From assembly GCF_001625215.2 (NCBI RefSeq), contig NC_030381.2, forward strand, positions 51,173,214 through 51,237,213: a DNA stretch of 64,000 nt. The letters run 5' to 3'. The translations under genes and the position numbers were made by a program. A model generated the notes under the pieces. It saw only the letters and a program-made list of their open reading frames with translations. It did not search any database and was not told where the DNA came from. The stretch is from Daucus carota subsp. sativus (taxonomy: Eukaryota; Streptophyta; Magnoliopsida; Apiales; Apiaceae). Shown here piece after piece: positions 24,154-36,299 of this stretch (position 1 is the stretch's first letter; each line of letters starts with the position of its first letter).

Positions 24154-27100
24154 ATGGTTTTCAGCTTTTTCCCATTCAGCATTCTCTTCTTTTTTGTATT
24201 GGTAACCTCAGCAAGGTTGGTATATTCGTTGTCAAACAATTTTACTGATGAGCAAGCTCTGCTTTCATTCAAGTCCTCAATAACAGAAGACCCCTCGGGG
24301 GTGCTAGAGTCGTGGAACAATTCCATCCACTTCTGTCATTGGACAGGCGTTACATGCAGCCGCAGGCGACAGAGAGTAACAGTACTCGACCTCTCATCAC
24401 TAAATTTGGCGGGTACATTGTCTCCTCATATTGGAAACCTCTCGTTCCTGAGGACAATTTACCTCTTTGAAAACCGTTTTCATGGCTTGATTCCAAATGA
24501 CATTGGTCGACTGTTTCGCCTACAGGATCTTTCTCTGGGAAACAACTCTTTTCAGGGTGGATTTCCTGCCGAATTGCATCGTTGTACAGATATCAGATTC
24601 ATCAATTTGCACAACAACAATCTTCAAGGAGAATTAGCTATTGACTTTGCTTCTTGGTCTAAGCTTGATTTCATTGATCTTAGCGAAAATCATATTAGTG
24701 GATCCATTCCACCATCGATAGGAAATGTATCATCACTCCGTTTGATTTATCTTGGTGATAACAATCTAACTGGTGACATACCTTGGGAAATGGCTCATAT
24801 CGCAAAATTAGAGGATCTTGATTTGTCATATAACAGATTGTCGGGTACGATTCCCCTACCACTTTTTAACATATCGTCTCTCTATATTGTTGGTCTTGCC
24901 GTTAACATGTTACAAGGAACACTTCCATCGGATTTGGGCTTCACCCTTCCTAAGCTGCAAGAATTTTATGTTGGTGAGAACAAACTTTCCGGACCATTTC
25001 CACCGTCAGTTGTTAATGCGTCTAATCTACATTATCTTTGATATCATTGATAACTGTATTGTTGGGCCTATACCAAACAATTTGGGCAGCCTTACAAATC
25101 TTCAAAGGCTATCTCTGAGTCATAATCCACTGGGAGACAATATGCGGTACAATGATTGGACCTTTTTTGATTCCTTGGTTAATTGTAGCCGTCTAAAGAG
25201 ATTGGGCTTGGGCCGGACTAGTTTAAGAGGGGAGCTGCCTAATTCCATTGCAAATCTCTCCACCACTTTGGAAGAGCTCTATATGTATGGAAACTATATA
25301 TATGGAAGCATACCTCATGAAATCGGAGAACTTGTGAACATGATACATCTTAATTTCAGAGACAACTTCTTAACGGGGAGCATTCCACAATCAATTGGCA
25401 GACTATCAAAGTTAGGTGGTCTATATTTGTATGGAAACAACATTTCAGGAGCAATTCCAACTTCCATTAGCAACATGACTCATTTAGTTGATCTCTATCT
25501 ATATGATAATGTGCTGCAAGGAAGCATACCTGCTGAATTGTTTAACATATCAACTCTAGAAGAAGTGTCCATTGCTAACAACCGACTTGGAGGGGCAATA
25601 CCTAATGAAATTCTGTTCTTGTCGCATTGTATTCGACTTAGTTTGTCCCAAAATTTATTTAGCGGTCCACTTCCATCCAACATTGGAAGCTTGAAACAAC
25701 TGGTTGCACTCTTTGTTTCATACAACAAACTCAGAGGAAATATACCAGCTACTCTTGGTGATTGTGTAATGTTGGAGTTTCTATATATGGAAGGAAACCT
25801 TTTTAAAGGTAACATTCCATCTTCTTTTAAAGCGTTGAAAAGTCTTGCTTTTCTAGATCTTTCTGACAATAACATCTCTGGGAGTATTCCGAGCTTTTTC
25901 AATGGCTTTCAATTAATCAAATTTCTCAACTTGTCACACAACAAGCTTGAAGGTGAAGTGCCTACAGAAGGTCAGTTTTCAAATGTTAGTGCCTTTTCAG
26001 TTGCTGGAAATTTGGAGCTTTGTGGAGGCATTCAAGCATTGCATTTGGTTGCCTGTCCTCGGAAAGTCTCAAGACATAAGAAAAAAGAATTTTCCCCAAG
26101 GATCATACTAATTGTAGTTCTCGTACCCCTTGGTATGTTGTTTTTTTTTCTTGCGTTAATTTATTATCGACGTCGAAACTCCAAGAAGTTGAATGACCCC
26201 ATCCCAATATTGAAGGAGGATCAATATCCCAAACTTTCATACCAAGACCTTCTACTAGCCACAAATGAATTTTCTCCAAACAATTTGCTCGGTCAAGGAA
26301 GATACGGTTCTGTTTACAAAGGAGTTCTCGAATCAGTGGAACACATACTTGCTGTCAAGGTACTAAACATTGAAATACATGGAGCTAACAAGACTTTTTT
26401 GTCAGAGTGTGAAACACTGAGGCACATTCGTCACCGGAATCTTATCAAGATCATCACAGCATGTTCTAGCACTGATTTTAAGGGCAATGACTTCAAGGCA
26501 TTGGTTTTTGAGTTCATGACTAATGGGAGTGTGGACAACTGGTTGCATCCAAGTCCTTCTGATCAAGGGAATGCAAGAAACTTGACTCTACTTCAGAGAC
26601 TAAATATTTCCATTGACGTTGCAGTAGGAGTGGATTACTTACATCATCACTCTCATGCAAGTATCATTCATTGCGACCTAAAGCCAAGTAATGTGCTTCT
26701 CGATGATGATCTTGTTGCTCGTATTGGTGATTTTGGTTTGGCGAGATTCTGCTTTCCTACTACAAGTGACATCAATCAATCACAAATGAGTTCGAGCGGT
26801 GTACGTGGAACAATTGGATATGTGCCGCCAGGTGACTTTTAAAATAATAATTTTTTTTGTCAATGTTTAACATTGTTTGATACTGCTCCACACTTTTATT
26901 TACACCATCACTATATATTACTTGAAGTTTGTATGTAAGGAGTGGTATTTACTATATAAGTAAGCATAAAATTCGTGAAACATCTTGTTTGGCAAATGTC
27001 TTGACCTTTTAGTTATGCAGAGTATGGAATGGGTGGCGAGATATCTACAGAAGGAGATGTATATAGCTACGGAATCTTTCTACTAGAGATGTTTTCAGGA

Positions 27101-27400
27101 AAACGACCTACATGTAGCAGCACGTTGTTGGACAATAATAATAGCCTTCATGACTATGTGAGGAAAGCCCTCCCACATAGGGTGATGAACATTGTTGACT
27201 CGCGGATCATAATAGATCTAGACGATCATGGTTTGAGAACAAATCAGTCATATAACAAGGCTGCCTTAGAGGTATGTCTGGCATCAATATTTCAAGTGGG
27301 GATACTATGTTCACTAGAAATGCCCAAAGAGCGCATTGACATTAGTGTTGCTATCAAGCAGCTTCATGCAGCAAGAGACAAGCTTCTACAGCACAGATAG
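24154..27400 (+). pseudogene. LRR-XII receptor-like kinase copy 1, frameshifted
   Basis: Close paralog of the intact gene at 36300. Exon 1 is 24154-26831 and exon 2 is 27021-27400. The first 295 codons (signal peptide MVFSFFPFSILFFFVLVTSA, LRR N-cap with HFCHWTGVTCS, LRRs) are open. Near 25029-25035 the paralog has one base fewer (24 versus 25 bases from TCTAATCT to GATATC), and the shift creates TGA at 25040. The reading frame then resumes in another phase to the splice donor at 26832, through the remaining LRRs, a transmembrane helix and a kinase with glycine loop GQGRYGSV, AVKVL, HCDLKPSNVLL and GDFGLARF. HCD in place of HRD makes it a non-RD kinase. It lacks 48 residues (two LRRs) present in copy 2. 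Unless the extra base is a sequencing error, only a truncated ectodomain could be made. Confidence 0.88.
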
Positions 27401-27631
27401 TAACCTATGTCTCTGTTTCTCTGCTTTTCCTATGTTTCTATCTCTTCTTGATGCCACAGATTACTCCACACTTTTATTTACACTCTTTCATACCGCTCCA
27501 CACTTTTATTTACACCGTCACTATATATTACTTGAAGTTTTTATGTAAGGAGTGGTATTTACTATATAAGTAAACTATTAAATTCGTGGAACAGTACTTT
27601 TGGCAATTGTCTTGACCTTTTAGTTATGCAG

Positions 27632-28011
27632 AGTATGGAATGGGTGGGGAGATATCTGCAGAAGGAGATGTATATAGCTACGGAATCTTTCTACTAGAGA
27701 TGTTTTAAGGGAAACGACCTACATGTAGCAGCACGTTGCTGGACAATAATAATAGTCTTCATGACTATGTGAGGAAAGCCCTCCCACATAGGGTGATGAA
27801 CATTGTTGACCCACGGATCATAATAGATAAAGAAGATCATGGTTTGAGAACAAATCAGTCATACAACAAGGCTGCCTTAGAGTTATGCCTGGCATCAATA
27901 TTTCAAGTGGGGATACTATGTTCACTAGAAATGCCCAAAGAGCGCATGGACATTAGTGTTGCTATCAAGCAGCTTCATGCAGCAAGAGACAAGCTTCTAC
28001 AGCACAGATAG
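27632..28011 (+). pseudogene. Duplicated terminal kinase exon with in-frame stop
   Basis: A second 380-bp copy of the terminal exon follows the first by 611 bp, preceded by its own copy of the intron 3' part (27486-27631) and the same acceptor TTATGCAG. At 27706-27708 a TAA interrupts the frame (GAGATGTTTTAAGG versus GAGATGTTTTCAGG in the first exon). Its intron and early exon match the intron and exon of copy 2 (39165-39480) better than the neighbouring exon, e.g. AAACTATTAAATTCGTGG and GGGGAGATATCTGC, so it probably came from a copy 2-like gene by unequal exchange. Confidence 0.85.
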
Positions 28012-28905
28012 TAACCTATGTCTCTGCTTCTCTGCTTTTCCTATGTTTCTATCTCTTGATACCACAGATTGGGATTTGATTTTGTATATATTGAACTAAA
28101 ACATGGCTTTGTGATATTCACCATTTGGTGTGCTTTTAATAATATGTTGACACATGTTGCTTAATTGTATTTAGTTTTTTTTCGAAGTTCGCATGCAAGT
28201 TGCACACAGCATACTAAAATTTTTGTCCATGAAGTGTATTTTCACAGATTGATGATGTTTCAGACAGACCCCTCTTGCTTCCGTAAAGACTTGAGTTTTG
28301 GTTCTAGATGTCCAAGCCTGTGGGAAATTGTACGTGTACCAGAAACAACATTAAAAAGATTAAGTAATTCATAATCAGTTATCAATGCACTTGACCTTTT
28401 CCCTATCCAATACGCAGTACCAGAGGAAGCAGAAACTGCTCTTGCCTTCTGTTTTTCTTGATCCGTTTGTATTTATCGGAAGCACTTTTAAGAAGTTGAG
28501 AATACTAGTTTTCTCTCAAGCTTCTACTTCTTTTCCAAATACTTTATTAACTTATTTACTTCTCACTTGTAATTCACTTCTTGTTTTTCCAGTTTATGAA
28601 GCACATTTTAGCCTTCGGAAAATCAAGTTCTGTAGCTTCTTTTTTTTTCTTTCTTTTTTGCTAACTGTTGTAGCTTTAATAAGTCCTGATTTTATTAGTC
28701 AAACTGGCCAAATTTTGATTTAATTGTAATATATATATAATTCTCAATCTAAGATAATTAAATTGCAAAAAACAAGACTAATATCATGAAATGTCCAAAT
28801 CCAAAGTAAATTTTGGGGCAGAATATGCATACTGCAAGTTGTAAACTTGTAGAATTTCATGTATTTGAGTAAGGACCAGGGTACCATGGTCTACGGTCCC
28901 TCTGG

Positions 28906-28983
28906 GGTTCCAGACTGGTGACAAATATTATCAATCTGTGTCGATGATATCTGTATTTGCTCCATAGAAAATAGATTAGCCAA
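28906..28983. repeat. Direct repeat, first copy
   Basis: 78 bp starting GGTTCCAGACTGGTGAC. The partner at 29716-29793 differs at two positions. Confidence 0.9.
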
Positions 28984-29715
28984 ATCTGTTGTGGACAGGT
29001 GATCAGGTACTCTATATGGATCTCGTTTAGTTCTATTAACTTGTAAGCTTTGCATATTTATTGTCCTTTGGTGAAATATATGTTTCCAGAACCATCTGTT
29101 CAGGACTTCAGGTACAGCCGTACAGGTAGTAAAAGCCATATCAATAGAGTTTTCATCATATATGATTTATAAACTATATTTCAATTAACCTGTATGAGCC
29201 TTTCTGTTACCTTGAATAAAAACACAGTAGTTTCTTGTTTAATTTCTTATCAGATTGTTACCCTGAAACCTGTTTAGTTTACGTCGAATCTCTCCACCGT
29301 ATCTATGATCACTGTAACAGACCAGAACCAGTTTTAAGTAATTAGGTCCTGTCCATGCTTGATGCTCCAGCTAATCGCGTCTCGCTTGTAATCAGACCAG
29401 ACTAGTTCAATGGTAGAGTATTTTCCCAGTTGTGCCGGCCTCTGTTACACCATTTCCATTCATGTTTTCCTAGGCTAGTGAATTACATATTACACCATGG
29501 ATATGTTTACCTTACAGGGAACTATCTAAGAAAACGAGAATTACATGATACATTGTCCTAACTTGTAGCCTTAAGTTGCACAGACTTGTAAATGGTTAAC
29601 AACACCTATGACCTATGTGCAAATTTTGTTTTTCATTCTTCTACTTTTATTTGAAAAACCGCTCTATATTTATATTCCCGTTATCATGTGAATAAAAATA
29701 AATCATCAATATTTG

Positions 29716-29793
29716 GGTTCGAGACTGGTGACAAATTTTATCAATCTGTGTCGATGATATCTGTATTTGCTCCATAGAAAATAGATTAGCCAA
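29716..29793. repeat. Direct repeat, second copy
   Basis: Partner of 28906-28983, same orientation, 810 bp downstream. Confidence 0.9.
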
Positions 29794-30353
29794 TCAATAA
29801 ACGTCGTCATTCATTTTCATGACCATTTAATTTCCCAATCCTTCCAAGCTTTGCTTGACCTGTAAAGTCATGACGGAATCACAAGCCTAAAGTTGCAAAC
29901 ACGGTATCACCGTATCAGTGATCAGTATCATTTAAAAAATAAATTATAAAAATCTGAATAGGTCCATCGGACAAAAACAAAGTTATTACTTCAAGATGAT
30001 GTGATATGTCCATTGCCATGAGCAACACGGCTTTGCATATATGCTATTGCTGATTCATTAATGTCACAAAAAAGATTGGCTGTGTAGGAAGATAAACAGG
30101 GAAAAGAACTTGTGTTGTATATATAGTCTACTATCTTAATCTTGAAGATGTCAAATTAAAGACTAATTACAATGTCTTATATGCCTGGTTGAGACTTGAA
30201 ATTTGAGAAGATGAAGTTGATGTGTGGTACATATTTAAGTGGTTTGTGCCTATTTGGAAATATATTCCTCACCATATGATAAGTACAGTGATAACATTGT
30301 GAAGGAGCAATTAATTTACACCAGTACTCTTGGTTCTTTGCTAGTTCCCTAAA

Positions 30354-32422
30354 GAGTAAATTGCACACTGTGTACCCGTAGTTTCAGCTTGATGCACTTT
30401 GTGTACCTCAATTTTCATATCTAGCATTGTGTGTACCTCAAGTTTGTAGATTCTTGCAAAGTGTGTACTTCCGTTAGTTTGGAAGTAAACACCGTTAGAA
30501 AGGAAGGGTAGCGTTGGAATTTGACAGTGGAAAGGAGGGGCAATGGGTATATCTATTTGTGTATATTATTAATAATAATTTTAAAATTCAGATTAAATAA
30601 TTTTTTCAAAATTTATGACACATTTAAATATATATAAATGATAATAATATGGTGACAAAACATTCAAAAATTTAAAATATGTATATAATGAGATTTTAAT
30701 AAATTATAAATATGTAACTAATATATTTAATCATTTTAGCAAAATTTTCAGAATTATTGATAGTTCAAGATTATAATCGATTGTATTGCTTTTATACATA
30801 AGATGAAAATTTGGTAAAGTTGATTTAGAGTGTCAATTTTAACACGAATATATTAATATCTTACTGATTTTGGAAAGATCTCAAAAAAGTATAGTATATG
30901 AAACGATATAGGCTCCACAAGTTGTTTCGATTTTTTTTTTTAAGTCATCGGCGATAATTCTTTGAAGAAAGCGTAATAGCTCACTGGTCTAGCTTTAATG
31001 ATAATATGGGACTATCAGCCTATTTGCTCGGGCTTTACGTCCTGATTTTAAGTCATTTCTGATTTTAAACTAAAAATTTATTGTTTGTATAATAAGTCAA
31101 ACGTCGGTTTAAAGTCAGAAATAAGCCAGATCTGACTTGCTTAATTTGAGGTATTTTTTCAGTTACTTAATTCTTTTGAATTTTTTTTGATAAAAAATTT
31201 CAGTAAGTTATGAATTACCTGGAAATCATTTTTGTTATTATATTTTTAATAACCTATAAGTGATCAATAATTCAAAAATTACTCAAACATAGAGCTTTTT
31301 CAGTGATTTGCATTTTATTATGAAATTTTAAAAATTTTAATATGTAACAAACTTTATTTATTAATAAACTTTTTATTTATTTTAATAATTTGAATTTTTT
31401 TAAAATTTATAAATTTAAATTACCACACTCTCAATTGACTTATAAACAAAAGTTATCCAAACACTTTAAATAACTTATAAGTCAAGTTCACTTATCATTT
31501 TTAATACACTTCTTTATTTTAAGCAATAAGTCACTTCTTTTAAGCTAAGCCAAACGGCCCCATACATTTTAAACTTCTAACTTATCAACTAATTATCTTA
31601 AGTCATAAATCATAAACTTTCCAAGCGGGCTTTATAATACATACATATTGGTCCATATATTAAAACCATATTTATATTACTGTCATGTCATTTTAAAAAG
31701 TTTTGAATCTTTTTTTTTTATCATCCAGCACAATTAACATATTAGTAAATCTACAAAAATACAACATTTTATAACACACGAAAAAAAATCCGTGTTCGAA
31801 TCATATCTTTATGATATTAAGAAAATCTTAATTGAATGCTCACACATTTTAAACATATATTAAAATTTAAGCTTATCATTAATTTGATTGATTATCGAAA
31901 AACTTTAATGAATATTCTTTTTTTTAAAGAAATACTAATGAATATTCTTAAATCTCAACGGAATCACCTCTATCATTACATATCACCGGATTTTAAATAT
32001 AGTTGTCTTTAAAATACGAATCACATCAAAACAAGTTTCTAATTTATTGGTTTTATTTTAAATTGAGGCTCATTTAATTTTATGAATTATCTTTTTTTTT
32101 GAAAAAGAATTGAATGCACACTTAAACAAAAATAATATGCATACTGGTTTCCTCAAGGCTTCAACCGAATCCATTATCAGGCACCGCAAAAACATGTAAC
32201 TGAAATATATTACAGGTGAAATAATCATATTTATAATTTATAAATTCTCATGATATTCCACTGCTGCCCCTCCTTTTTTAACGGTGTTAATCTCCAAACT
32301 AACGGAAATACACACCTTGCAAGAATCTACAAACTTGAGGTACACACAATGCTAGATATGAAAATTGAGGTACACAAAGCGCACCAAGCTGATACTACAG
32401 GTACACAATGTGCAATTTACTC
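30354..32422. mobile_element. Mutator-like non-autonomous element with ~165-bp inverted termini
   Basis: 2069 bp. The left arm (30354 to about 30530) starts GAGTAAATTGCACACTGTG; the right arm (about 32262-32422) is its inverse, ending CACAATGTGCAATTTACTC. The arms stay similar for about 165 bp, including GTGTACCTCAA and TTGTAGATTCTTGCAAG blocks. It is flanked by a perfect 9-bp duplication, TTCCCTAAA, at 30345-30353 and 32423-32431. Long inverted termini with a 9-bp duplication are the Mutator signature. The interior is AT-rich, probably holds other nested MITE debris (about 31000-31630), and has no transposase frame. Confidence 0.88.
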
Positions 32423-32431
32423 TTCCCTAAA

Positions 32432-33164
32432 CTTGCTTGCCATCATAAAGTCGCTTGCTGTAATAGACATTTAAGTGATTGATAACTCCTCTGGAATCTA
32501 GCAAACACATCATCAAAGACTGTGTTTTAGATGTCCCTGCATTCTGCCATCTTAATTCCTCTCACATAAAACTAATATTTTTTTGACAATTATATGGTAT
32601 CCCTTTCATCAATATTTGTAGCTAAATAATCCTTAGTCCGCATAGGATTTAAAAAACAAAAATTTTATATCTAAAAAAATCGATTAAACTTTTCTCAAAC
32701 ATCATAAAAATACGAAGAATATGAGTGAACATATTAGAAATATACATATTATATAAAATTAAAGGAAATATATCAATTTATAATTTTTCTAAAACGTGTT
32801 TATATATATTATTTTTTTAATTAGACACTAAAGAAAATATATAATATAAAAAAATATTAATTAAACAAAGACATAAACAAGTCAATAAAAAGGTAATTAT
32901 TTTTTTCTACAAGTAAAAAATATGTCCTCAATAATAATGTTTACCCATAAAAGAAAAAAAAAAGAGTTATCCATTAATGCACAATTAGCAAATTTCTATA
33001 ATTCACTTTCCTCTTTTGAAATCTTAAACCCTAACCCTAATAACTCTAAATGAATTACTTGCATCCGGAAAACTAAACACCCGTCATTCCGGTCTTCAAA
33101 TCGTTGATTTGAAAAAATTGAAACCCTTCTTTACTCCCTTGTCCACTCTCTGGTACATGGAAAT
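32432..33164. other. AT-rich intergenic stretch
   Basis: No gene, no clear repeat boundaries. Confidence 0.5.
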
Positions 33165-33911
33165 TAGGTCCGTAAATCGATAAGGACTACCCGATTTCTC
33201 GATTTATATTCGGCTTAAAAATATGATACATTTCTCATATCCGTTTTGAAAACGATCAAAATCTGGCGAAAAAATTAAGCCCGTATAATATATGATCTCG
33301 GATATGAGCACACATATACCCGCTCAAATTCGGTCTCATATAATTTTTCATAATATGATCCTACTCGAATACCCGAATATGATCCACGGTTAATGTTCGA
33401 TTCAAACTTATATACATATTATAATTCAAATACATCACATTTGTAATTAAATAGTTATCATTTTATAAAATTTTAATATATTATTTAAGTTTATATCTTT
33501 ATAAATATGACTTATTTAATGTGGTGATGCTTATTATCTTCATATATATATATTTAATAAATGATGTATACCAACATATGATTGTATGTTTTTTGATTTA
33601 AGAATATTATATTTTATAATAGTATGTTTACTTATACTAAATGATAATAATTTGAATAATTGAAATAATAATGATATTTAATGTTAGTGGATCATATATG
33701 GCTCATATTCATAGATCAAAAACTACCCGGTTAAAAAATATAAAATACGATACTAGATCATGTTCGTTTAGATCTGGAACTCAAATATCCCGGATCAGTT
33801 TATATCCGAATAACATGATCGCGAACCTAAATCTGGACAAACTAAATATAATATGATACGATACTTGAGCAGAGCGATACCCAATATCACCCGAATAATT
33901 TTACATCCCTA
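33165..33911. mobile_element. hAT-like MITE, 747 bp
   Basis: Left end TAGGTCCGTAAATCG; inverted right end TAGGGATGTAAAATT. Subterminal ATACCCGA/TCGGGT motifs occur at both sides and the core is AT-rich. Flanks ATGGAAAT (33157-33164) and ATGAAAAT (33912-33919) agree at 7 of 8 bases, fitting the 8-bp duplication of hAT transposons. Confidence 0.7.
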
Positions 33912-34296
33912 ATGAAAATGCTATCTCACCGCCCTTGTTCCACCGTCGAACCGCACTGCCTCCCTCATCTAGACATGGCCAAACAGTACAAGACGAGGCA
34001 AGACGAATTAGAGGAGAAGCGAGTTGCTCAGGATTGGATTTGGCAATGGCTCGTCTCAGCCTCGCGAGGCCAAGCTCATTCTCACTATCTCAACTTATTA
34101 TATTAGACTTGTATTTATCAAATATAGTTAAAAATAAATTATAGTATTTATGTAGCTTTAAATTGTGAAATGTTAAATTAAACTGGCCCGTTACTTTTTG
34201 GGATGAAAGGGTTGATGAAGTCCATATATAGTAGTCTAGTACCATTTGACAAGTGCACCAATGCATACCGGAATTCCAAAAATCTATTATATTATA

Positions 34297-34516
34297 CTTC
34301 TTCCGTTCCTTTATGTTAGCCGTTTGACTTTTTGCACGTATTTTGAGGTGCAATCTGTACATTATTTTTTAAATTTTATTTTTTGAATAAAAATATAGAT
34401 GTTAAACTTTGATTCAGAAAAAAGAAAATTTGAAATATAATACATAGAAGTATGATTTTTGCACCTCAAATTAGGTGTGCAAAGTCAAAACGACTAACAT
34501 AAAGAAACATATGGAG
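34297..34516. mobile_element. Stowaway-like MITE, 220 bp
   Basis: Left arm CTTCTTCCGTTCCTTTATG and inverted right arm CTCCATATGTTTCTTTATG continue into a matching GTTAGCCGTTTGACTTT / GTTAGTCGTTTTGACTTT block. TA dinucleotides flank both ends (34295-34296 and 34517-34518), as expected for Tc1/Mariner-type MITEs. Confidence 0.8.
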
Positions 34517-34700
34517 TATTAATTTGGGGGTCTCATTTTCCAACACAACTCGTGTACAACTTGCCGATTGAGATTCTGTTGCAGTACATCTAGCTCATGT
34601 AGTGTAACAAAACACGAGATTCTAGTTCTGCTCCGTACATATAAATAATAATAAAAAATCAAAACATACACATTTTGGCTCTTCGTATGTTGAAATTTTG

Positions 34701-34705
<5 letters not shown>

Positions 34706-34759
<54 letters not shown>
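34706..34759. repeat. (AT)n microsatellite
   Basis: About 27 uninterrupted AT dinucleotides. Confidence 0.97.
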
Positions 34760-34762
<3 letters not shown>

Positions 34763-34849
34763 TGTTATAAAATCATAATAAATTTGATTAGTTCATATAT
34801 CACGATTTTGCAGCATCATAATAAATTAATCTGTATTTACCACTTGGAA

Positions 34850-35027
34850 AATGTTAAGTACCCCAGAAAGTGTTCCCAATTTTTTTTCCCAAATCCAAGT
34901 GTCAATGAATGATTCGTTAATCACACACTAATAATAATGAGACTCTCGTATGCACATCAATCATCCAATTAAAAATAGACATATGTTTTGGGAACAAATT
35001 TTGAATATGTAGCATTACCTTCACCAC
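34850..35027. mobile_element. Second copy of the GGAAAATGYTA MITE family
   Basis: Starts GGAAAATGTTAAGTACCCC and ends near ATATGTAGCATTACC. It shares the ACTAATAATAATGAGAC and CATCAATCATCCAAT blocks with the element at 7502-7701. Confidence 0.6.
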
Positions 35028-36299
35028 TTTATCACACTAGTGAGATACACTCCCTCTCTCCTAAAAAGAATGACCCTCTTACTTTTTCACGCGTTTCACT
35101 ATACTCCGACAAGGTACTTGTAAAATATTATTTTTCAATTTTTTTATTTTGTCCAAAAATATGGATACTTTTCTGAAAAACTTAAAAAATATTATTTAGA
35201 AGTACCTCTACCAATCATATTGAGATGAGTGCAAAAAGAAGTTGGTCATTCTTTTTGCGTTATGAATTAAGAATCAAATATATTTTTTTGTCTGAATGAC
35301 CAAATATAATTTGTTTCATTAAAATTAAGAATGTGCATAGATTGAAAAGATGTATATTTAAATATATACTATTTTAAAATACATTTATCAATCTCACACA
35401 TATAACTTGCTTTTATTAAACAATTAATACCGTTCTAAAGTTTCAAGTTTAGTCGGTTATACATGAAACCTGACCCTACTACGTATTAGCATTAAATATC
35501 ATCAAAATGGTCACTAAAGTGGAGGATATATATCATTTTGTTCGCTGATCCTAATGGGTATGATTTGAATCATTAAAATCACATTAAATATCTTTATGTC
35601 AAATAAATACCTTTAAATATGAGGCCAAGCAGTAAAATATTATAAGAAGTTGTACACATTTTGAATGTTATCACAGTCAAGTAATAATTCTTGTATTTAT
35701 GATAATATATTATATTTTATCAAGTTTATTTCCTGTTTTTTTTAATTATAGAACTATTTTATTTATTTTAATTAAAAATAAATCGTAAATAAATTTGATA
35801 AAGTTCAAATGTAATTGACTTATCAAGTATGTTAAAACATGAATTAATGTTAATATTTTTTTCAAGTCAATAATGATATCACAACTTTTTTTCATTTTAT
35901 ACATTTAATTTATTTTGATCAATTTTTTTATTAATATTCTAATTTGTGAATATGATTATAAATTTAAAATTTTAATTCATGAGATAAAATTTTAAAATGA
36001 TATTTTTATTAAATGATCAAATTATTTGAATAAATATATTAAAAATATATTTATTTAAGTGCATAATTATATTAATATAATATGTTACCAATTTTTCTAG
36101 GGGTAAATGTTGTCCACAACGTATTTGTTTACTCTTTGGGCAGACTGTGCTTGACTTGTGAAGTCCTGCGCGCCCAAACTAAATGAAACCACTTATAATC
36201 TTGTGGCCAAGATTTCCTCAGAGGCCAAGATTTTCACTATTGATAGTGATAAGCTAATCTTGTGCAGCATTTTCACTTGTCTAGTGTACAAGTACAACC
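35028..36299. other. Intergenic region upstream of receptor-kinase copy 2
   Basis: From about 35500 to 35700 there is a diverged match to the left half of the element at 45738 (GGTCACTAAAGT, AAATATGAGGCCAAGCAGT). From about 36105 the sequence is the duplicate of the copy 1 promoter side. Confidence 0.55.

Larger units (their letters stand above)
28012..30344. other. Intergenic region 3' of receptor-kinase copy 1
   Basis: Up to about 28400 it matches the 3' flank of copy 2 (39690-40030), the right limit of the duplication. A 78-bp segment at 28906-28983 recurs with two mismatches at 29716-29793. No supported gene. Confidence 0.6.

Noticed and set aside
24818-26842. Treating the downstream open frame of receptor-kinase copy 1 as a separate gene
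   Set aside because: Its first ~70 codons are out-of-frame LRR sequence; real homology starts only after the frameshift, so it is the rest of one broken gene.
28891-29139. 82-aa minus-strand frame with a protein-like composition
   Set aside because: No family recognised, no splice context, and it overlaps the direct repeat; not enough to call a gene.
33912-34144. Overlapping plus-strand frames just after the hAT-like element
   Set aside because: Low-complexity composition, no recognisable domain, next to transposon debris.
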